Source: Alentia gelatinosa (taxonomy: Eukaryota > Annelida > Polychaeta > Phyllodocida > Polynoidae). Taken from it: a DNA stretch of 64,000 nucleotides. Of the stretch, positions 59,427-64,000 are shown piece after piece. A model generated the notes under the pieces. The model had not been told where the DNA came from and did not search any database. It worked only from the letters and a program-made list of their open reading frames with translations. The stretch's first letter is position 1; the number at the start of each line of letters is the position of its first letter. Where the stretch lies: the NCBI GenBank assembly GCA_950022655.1, contig OX465583.1, forward strand, positions 17,287,318 through 17,351,317, read 5' to 3'. The position numbers were made by a program, and so were the translations under genes.

Positions 59427-59565
59427 AAGACATAGTGAGTGTGGCCGAATTCCATCTGTTCCTCGATATTTTGGTCAGAGATACTCTTTAGTCTACGACT
59501 TCGGTGAGTATTTCTGACCAAATATCTCTGAACAGATTCCATTCGGCCACACTAACCATGTCTTT
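59427..59565. repeat. Long foldback hairpin 3
   Basis: AAAGACATAGTGAGTGTGGC, CGAATTCCATCTGTTC, GATATTTTGGTCAGAGATACTC on the left; GAGTATTTCTGACCAAATATC, GAACAGATTCCATTCGG, CCACACTAACCATGTCTTT on the right. Arms are about 60 bp with a 19-base centre containing CGACTTCGG. Confidence 0.88.
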
Positions 59566-59806
59566 CTATATCACTTGACCACAAGCGGAAGTTGCTTGGG
59601 CGGTCGAGAATGAATACCGTAATTTCAGATGTCAACTTTAGTTTGATTGAATAGTTTGATGAACGCGTCTCCGTGTCTCAAGCTTTGTTCAATATTTCTA
59701 CATTAGTTTTTGTGTGCGTAATCTTAATTTGCTGTGATCTGTTAGATGGATGGAGAGAGAGAGCTTTGCGTGCAGTTTCCTGCATTTGGTTAATTTTGTA
59801 AATGAA

Positions 59807-59849
59807 GTATTCCACCAAAAGCATGTTCATTGCCTATTTGGTGGAATAC
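59807..59849. repeat. 43-bp mini inverted repeat, GTATTCCACCAAA ends
   Basis: GTATTCCACCAAA is followed after about 16 bases by its inverse TTTGGTGGAATAC. These are the same ends as the 1-kb element at 9807-10829 and look like an extreme internal deletion of that family, or a solo end pair. Confidence 0.7.
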
Positions 59850-61670
59850 ACCCTTTACCTTACTTTGCTCGGTTCTCTTTTGTGTGTAACCTATGCTGCT
59901 GTGTTTTATGAGACACACAGACAGGTGGTTCAAGCTTCATAGAGTTTTATGAGACACAGGTGGGTGGTTCAGACTTTTTTTAGACGGATGGATGATCAGG
60001 ATTGTGGTCAGTGCTCTGAGGGCGGATAAACCTATTAACTAAAGAATGGATGTCCGTCACGTTCATCTGAACGGAATTGGAATATTCATGCGGTGGCTGC
60101 ATACGTTGCCCTACCATCACTTTGAGTGTAAACCCATCTGATGTGATTTTTATAGCCTCCATCCAGGAATCAGTAGATTTGATTTTATTGGGAAGCCTTT
60201 CCCGGAAGATGCAACTGCGTCTCGCGGTGAATGCCGGGAAGGTTGGGACGACCGCTGGTTCCTGGGTGACCCCCAGGAATCCAGTTAAGCACCCCCTACG
60301 AGCGTCCAGCGGTGAACCAGCGCCATTAGAAGCGGCGGAAATAGCCGCCCATACTTAGAGATGTACTTATGAATGGACCACGCAGTCTGTGGTTATCCTT
60401 CATGAAAAAGTGCACTTTACTTTTTCTTCCAATAAACAAAGATTACATTCACCCCTGATAACATTTTATAGCAAGCAGTGAGGAAGATCGTGCGATCCAC
60501 TCTCCCTGCAGAGGTTTCGTGTCGGTCCATGCTTCGCCGCACACAGAGAATCTGTCTGAAGAGTGTATAAAGATACATATTTTACAAACCACCTGAGTGG
60601 TCAAATATCCCATATAAAAAGTGTGTTTTCGGCAGGTTCTGGTTGGGGTTTCACCCAAACATAGAGACATAGTTAATCATACCTATCCTTGAAGACTGAA
60701 TTGAGATTGAGATTCCTGTAGAGAGAAAAACTCGAACTTGCTATTCTTTTCTTATAGGCCTATACTCAAGTTTACGATTTCTGTTATAAATATTTCTAGT
60801 CATACAGAAGAAAATGCACAATAGGTTTCTTATATCCTTACCCTGAGGGCAGTCCATGAGACTTTACGACTTAACTTACTCCAGTGTATTTGACCTGATA
60901 CTTACGTTGAATAAGGTTGATCGTTTCAATTTCCTTTTCCCGCTGACCTAGAGGACACTCGTGTGTTGTAGGTAAAGTATTCAGCCCTCATCTGTATTTG
61001 GGGTGAACAGCTGTTCTATGTTGAAACATGTGCCCTTCCCTTCATTTCTGAGCTGGTACCCAGTATACAATAATAACTGTTTGGGATGGAGAAAAGCCAA
61101 TATGGCTGGGCTTAGAGGAGGGAAACCTCTACCTCTACACAATCATAAAATAACAATGTATTATCTAGTAGTGGCTCGAACATAAGTGGGTATTGTCAAA
61201 TATTTATTGAATATCAACATACATGTATTATATATAAAGCGTGCTACGAAGAACAATATATACATAGCGTTCGTGTCATACACAAACCTTTGAGAGCAAA
61301 CCAGTCCTGTGGTTGTGGTTAGGACATGGCTGGTTACACTGGCTACGTGTACCCATGCGATGAAGACTCGTTGGTCGTTGTTGTGGTCATCCTCAGCAAT
61401 CTAATCAAACGCCCTTTGCGGATTTATCATCGTTCCTATACGGCAAATGCAAACTAGTTCCACAAAGTCCTGCTTGGTGGCCACACTTCCGAATCACGCA
61501 CTTATGGCGTCGGACCGTACATACAAAAAACAGACGCTTACTTTTTTCTTTTTTACTTTAAATCGGCATCCCAAGTCTAATTTGGGTTCGCCAACCTGAT
61601 CTGTCCATGCTTATACGTTGTGAGTTTGTATATCTATTCTAATCCTTCATAAGGTTAGCCATATAAGGAG
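59850..61670. other. Gene-poor DNA, no exon supported
   Basis: A GC-richer patch at 60215-60350 (93-codon plus frame at 60077-60358) has no recognised domain and contains GACCGCTGGTTC/GGTGAACCAGCG inverted phrases. Confidence 0.35.
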
Positions 61671-61935
61671 TAAAGGGCCGATTCCACCAACAGGTTGGAT
61701 TTGCCGTGGTATATCTTGGTATGTCTTGTAGTGTCTTACTGTGTCGCAATGTGTCGTACCTCACTTGTCTCAAAACGTAGGCGAGTGGTGTCGGGTGTAT
61801 ATTTTGGTGCTCCACCACCACGACACCTCAAGACACATCGCGACAAATAGGCACGCGATCATTCAATCCTAGCCCGATGTAGCAAGACAACCAAATCGGG
61901 CTGAATCATGCTATATCGTGTGTGTTGGTGGAATC
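61671..61935. mobile_element. ~265-bp element with GATTCCACCAACA ends
   Basis: GGGCCGATTCCACCAACAGG at the left is matched by GTGTGTTGGTGGAATCACC at the right (inverted). Inside, GTGTCGTGG-like and CACCACGACACCTC phrases form further inverted segments. Related in its ends to the GTATTCCACCAA group. Confidence 0.6.
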
Positions 61936-62672
61936 ACCAATTATGCAGCCGTGTCTGGAGTGTGTTAAAAACGAGTATTTTGCACTTCAAAGCGGGCAAA
62001 TTTCTATCGATCCGTCCATAAATCTACAATATCACAAAGCTGCCTGTTTAAGCTCATACATTCTTAGCAGAGGTTAGTAATCGCAAGACCGATGTACACT
62101 GACTGATGATAAAGTTTAAAAAAAAGACGAGCAGAGGACAAAAAGAAGATTCACTTTGACAGGTTTTGACGTGTATTTGACATGATTGACATGTTCAGAC
62201 AGAACTTCTCCGTCTTGGTGTAAGTGTACACGACATGTCGTGAGGTTGGTGGGGCGGGGTGTTTAAACAGTGCCCGCCGTCCGTGTTGTGTCCTATTGTG
62301 GCCACACACGAAGTCCTCCCGCTTACGTATACAGCTCGACGTGAACCGGAGCCGCCAGTAGAGAGTGAAGTGCATTCAGTGAGACTCTCCACAAAGCGGA
62401 CCTTCTCATATCTATAGAATACAGCCCCAGCAGCATTCCTCCCCACCGTTCCGCCGCCGGCCCACTCCACAGTAACTGCCAGGTATTTAACTCCAAACAA
62501 TGCACAACACATGAAGACCTCCCCCACCCCTGGCCACACAACCCGCACGATCCCCACTCCTCTCAGATCCAAGAGGCCACCCCGTCCCACTCACTCTCCA
62601 CTCCTCCTCCCTCACCTCATCTCACACCACACCTCCCTCATCTCACACCGCACCTCACACCTAGACTGGCCT
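61936..62672. other. Gene-poor DNA ending in a CTCAC-rich tract
   Basis: 62560-62660 is a pyrimidine/CTCAC-rich run (CTCACACCACACCTCCC). Two overlapping minus frames (62195-62590 and 62323-62541) in CpG-richer DNA have no recognised domain. Confidence 0.35.
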
Positions 62673-62684
62673 CAGTCCCTGTAT

Positions 62685-63128
62685 ATGGTCTGCTGGGGTG
62701 AACAGTAATTAACAATCTGTTCACCCTCTTGGTCGCCTCGCCTCCTCCTGGTGCAGACCGGACATGCTTGCATGCAAGCATAACAAAAGCGACCAAAAGC
62801 GTGGGGAGTTAGCTCAGTGGTAAAGAGCACTGGATTTGTAATATCAAGGTTGTCAGAATTTGTTGATTCGGGTCCCACTGCAGCCACTTTTCTCCTTCAC
62901 CCTAAGCAGTGGTAGATTTACTGCTATATCAAAGGTCAATCCTTGTCATTCCATGTCTATGTGGTGTGGGAAGTAAAAGAACTCTCACCTCTGTAAATGT
63001 GTAGGGGTGAGCTTTCCACCTAAATTCATTTCATAGATTCGATCACCACCCTTGTGGTGTAAAAGAACCATGAGAAAGTCTGGTGAGAACCTGCAATGGT
63101 TAACTGGATGTTAAATCAAACCAACAAA
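62685..63128 (+). mobile_element. tRNA-Thr-derived SINE with structured 5' leader
   Basis: A 444-bp insertion flanked by 12-bp duplications CAGTCCCTGTAT (62673-62684 and 63129-63140). Its middle, 62803-62884, is tRNA-like: box A TAGCTCAGTGG (62810-62820), anticodon region CTGGATTTGTAA fitting tRNA-Thr(TGT), and box B GATTCGGGTCC (62865-62875). The 3' part has GTAAAAGAACTCTC, GTGTAAAAGAACC and ends GTTAAATCAAACCAACAAACA, the type of tail seen in many invertebrate SINEs. The first 118 bp (62685-62802) are not tRNA and are rich in inverted repeats. RNA polymerase III would be expected to read it from the internal boxes; mobilisation would need a LINE in trans. Confidence 0.8.
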
Positions 63129-63134
63129 CAGTCC

Positions 63135-63315
63135 CTGTATCCTACCGCCACCACAAGTGCGCTACGCCATCGCCTGCCTTACCCCTCTTCCTACACCCAA
63201 CCTCTGGGTGACACAGGGGCCAGTCAGAGAAGGATACATACTATAATGAACTTTATGCTGATTTTCTTTAATCATTTAATGAATCTTCATAATAAAAGAC
63301 TTGAGCAAGTCTACT
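63135..63315 (+). repeat. Dispersed repeat R2, right part of the SINE-interrupted copy
   Basis: ATCCTACCGCC, GTGACACAGGGGCCAGTCAG, AGAAGGATACATACTATAATG, TTTTCTTTAATCATTTAATG and GACTTGAGCAAGTCT. The left 24 bp of the same repeat lie at 62661-62684. Confidence 0.75.
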
Positions 63316-63490
63316 CACACCTCATGTCACACCTCATATGTCCTGAGCACCACACCACACCACACCATACCACACCTCACCACACCTCACATGACCTGCA
63401 CACACCAACACACATCACCATACCCCACACCCTACCTCATCACACACCTCACCACATATCGCACATCACCTCAAATCACACATCCCCCTG
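63316..63490. repeat. CACACCTCAC microsatellite-like tract
   Basis: Degenerate (CACACCTCAC)n and ACCACACCACACC. It gives His/Thr/Pro-rich frames (63096-63491, 63301-63558) that are not genes. Confidence 0.85.
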
Positions 63491-63784
63491 AATCCACATA
63501 TTATGCAAAAATGTTCATTTTGTGTCAGATCGCTGGTCTGATTAACTCACTACTTTGATAAGTGGTCAATTACAGCAGTCAGTCAAAAGTTACCACTACT
63601 TTTTTTGCTCTACCATCCGTGGAAGAGAAAATTGTGTGCGCATCGTTTTGAGCTAACATTTGCTGTCTTGATGGTGGGTGAAATAACATGTTGTCTATCT
63701 CTGTGAGGTGGGCACACACGCCGCTTGTGAACGCGGAGAGAGCCCCGGGTAGGAACCCAGATTCAGGTTACTATTACTCAATAG

Positions 63785-64000
63785 TGCTATGGACCTCTGG
63801 GTAGGGCCGGTAGAGCAGGGCCATTCCAGCAGACCTTTTGAGCAGTGCCCTTCCAACCGGGACCTTTTAGAAAGGCCCTTTGAGCAAGACTCTTCAAACA
63901 GGGCACTTTAAGCAGGCCCTTTTAGCAGGGACCTTTGATCAGGCCCTTAGAGCAAGGACCTTCAAGCAAGTCCCTTCAGCAGGGCTCTTTGAGCAGGGAC
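63785..64000. repeat. Tandem array (GAGCAGGGACCTTTTAGCAG), cut by the window end
   Basis: Alternating AGCAGGG-CC-TT and AGCAGG-CCCTTT phrases with a half unit of about 16 bp run to the end of the window. Confidence 0.8.

Noticed and set aside
62803..62884. Functional tRNA-Thr gene
   Set aside because: Box A and B are good, but the anticodon and acceptor stems are badly paired and it lies within a target-duplicated insertion with a SINE tail.

Overview
The window looks like nuclear DNA of an invertebrate animal. Protein-coding exons are short, sit between canonical GT-AG splice sites and are separated by introns of up to 11 kb. Almost everything else is transposon remnants, tandem repeats and AT-rich unique DNA. 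No prokaryotic gene order, operon or ribosome-binding-site logic is present. The repeat style (a tRNA-derived SINE, many small inverted-repeat elements, frequent ACATGTACATGTA runs) suggests a marine lophotrochozoan such as a mollusc, but this is inference and the species cannot be fixed from the sequence alone.

Two host genes are supported. On the minus strand at 754-1103 is one internal exon that resembles the N-terminal part of the mitochondrial/anti-apoptotic protein HAX1; that gene leaves the window on the left. On the plus strand, three exons (4929-5018, 16039-16088, 16784-16916) join in frame into 91 codons of a START lipid-transfer domain closest to the STARD5/STARD4 group. The two genes point away from each other, with a possible promoter region around 4700-4928. 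I found no further START exons in the remaining 47 kb, so either intron 3 is very long or later exons are too diverged or short for me to recognise.

Layout: 1-550, dispersed repeat; 754-1103, HAX1-like exon; 2255-2880 and 3078-3794, two inverted-repeat elements; 4929-16916, START gene with intron 1 full of minisatellites, a CpG-rich island (7735-7990) and DNA-element remnants (9410-10830, 13479-13765). From 17 kb to the end there is gene-poor DNA with many tandem arrays (24.2, 28.3, 32, 33.9, 37.1, 41.5, 42.3, 43.4, 50.3, 56.6, 63.4 and 63.8 kb), four copies of a 285-290 bp MITE, two copies of a GGGACCTGTTTC MITE, several long foldback hairpins, a degraded LINE reverse-transcriptase tail (46.1-46.5 kb) and a tRNA-Thr-derived SINE at 62685-63128.

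The SINE is the best-documented event: it sits between 12-bp target duplications inside an older repeat, and a second copy of that older repeat at about 9063-9222 (opposite strand) lacks the insertion. The long open frames in the window mostly come from stop-free tandem repeats, not genes. No multi-gene functional system was found; the less ordinary signals are the structured 5' leader of the SINE, the Foldback-like element at 3.1-3.8 kb and the family of long hairpins.
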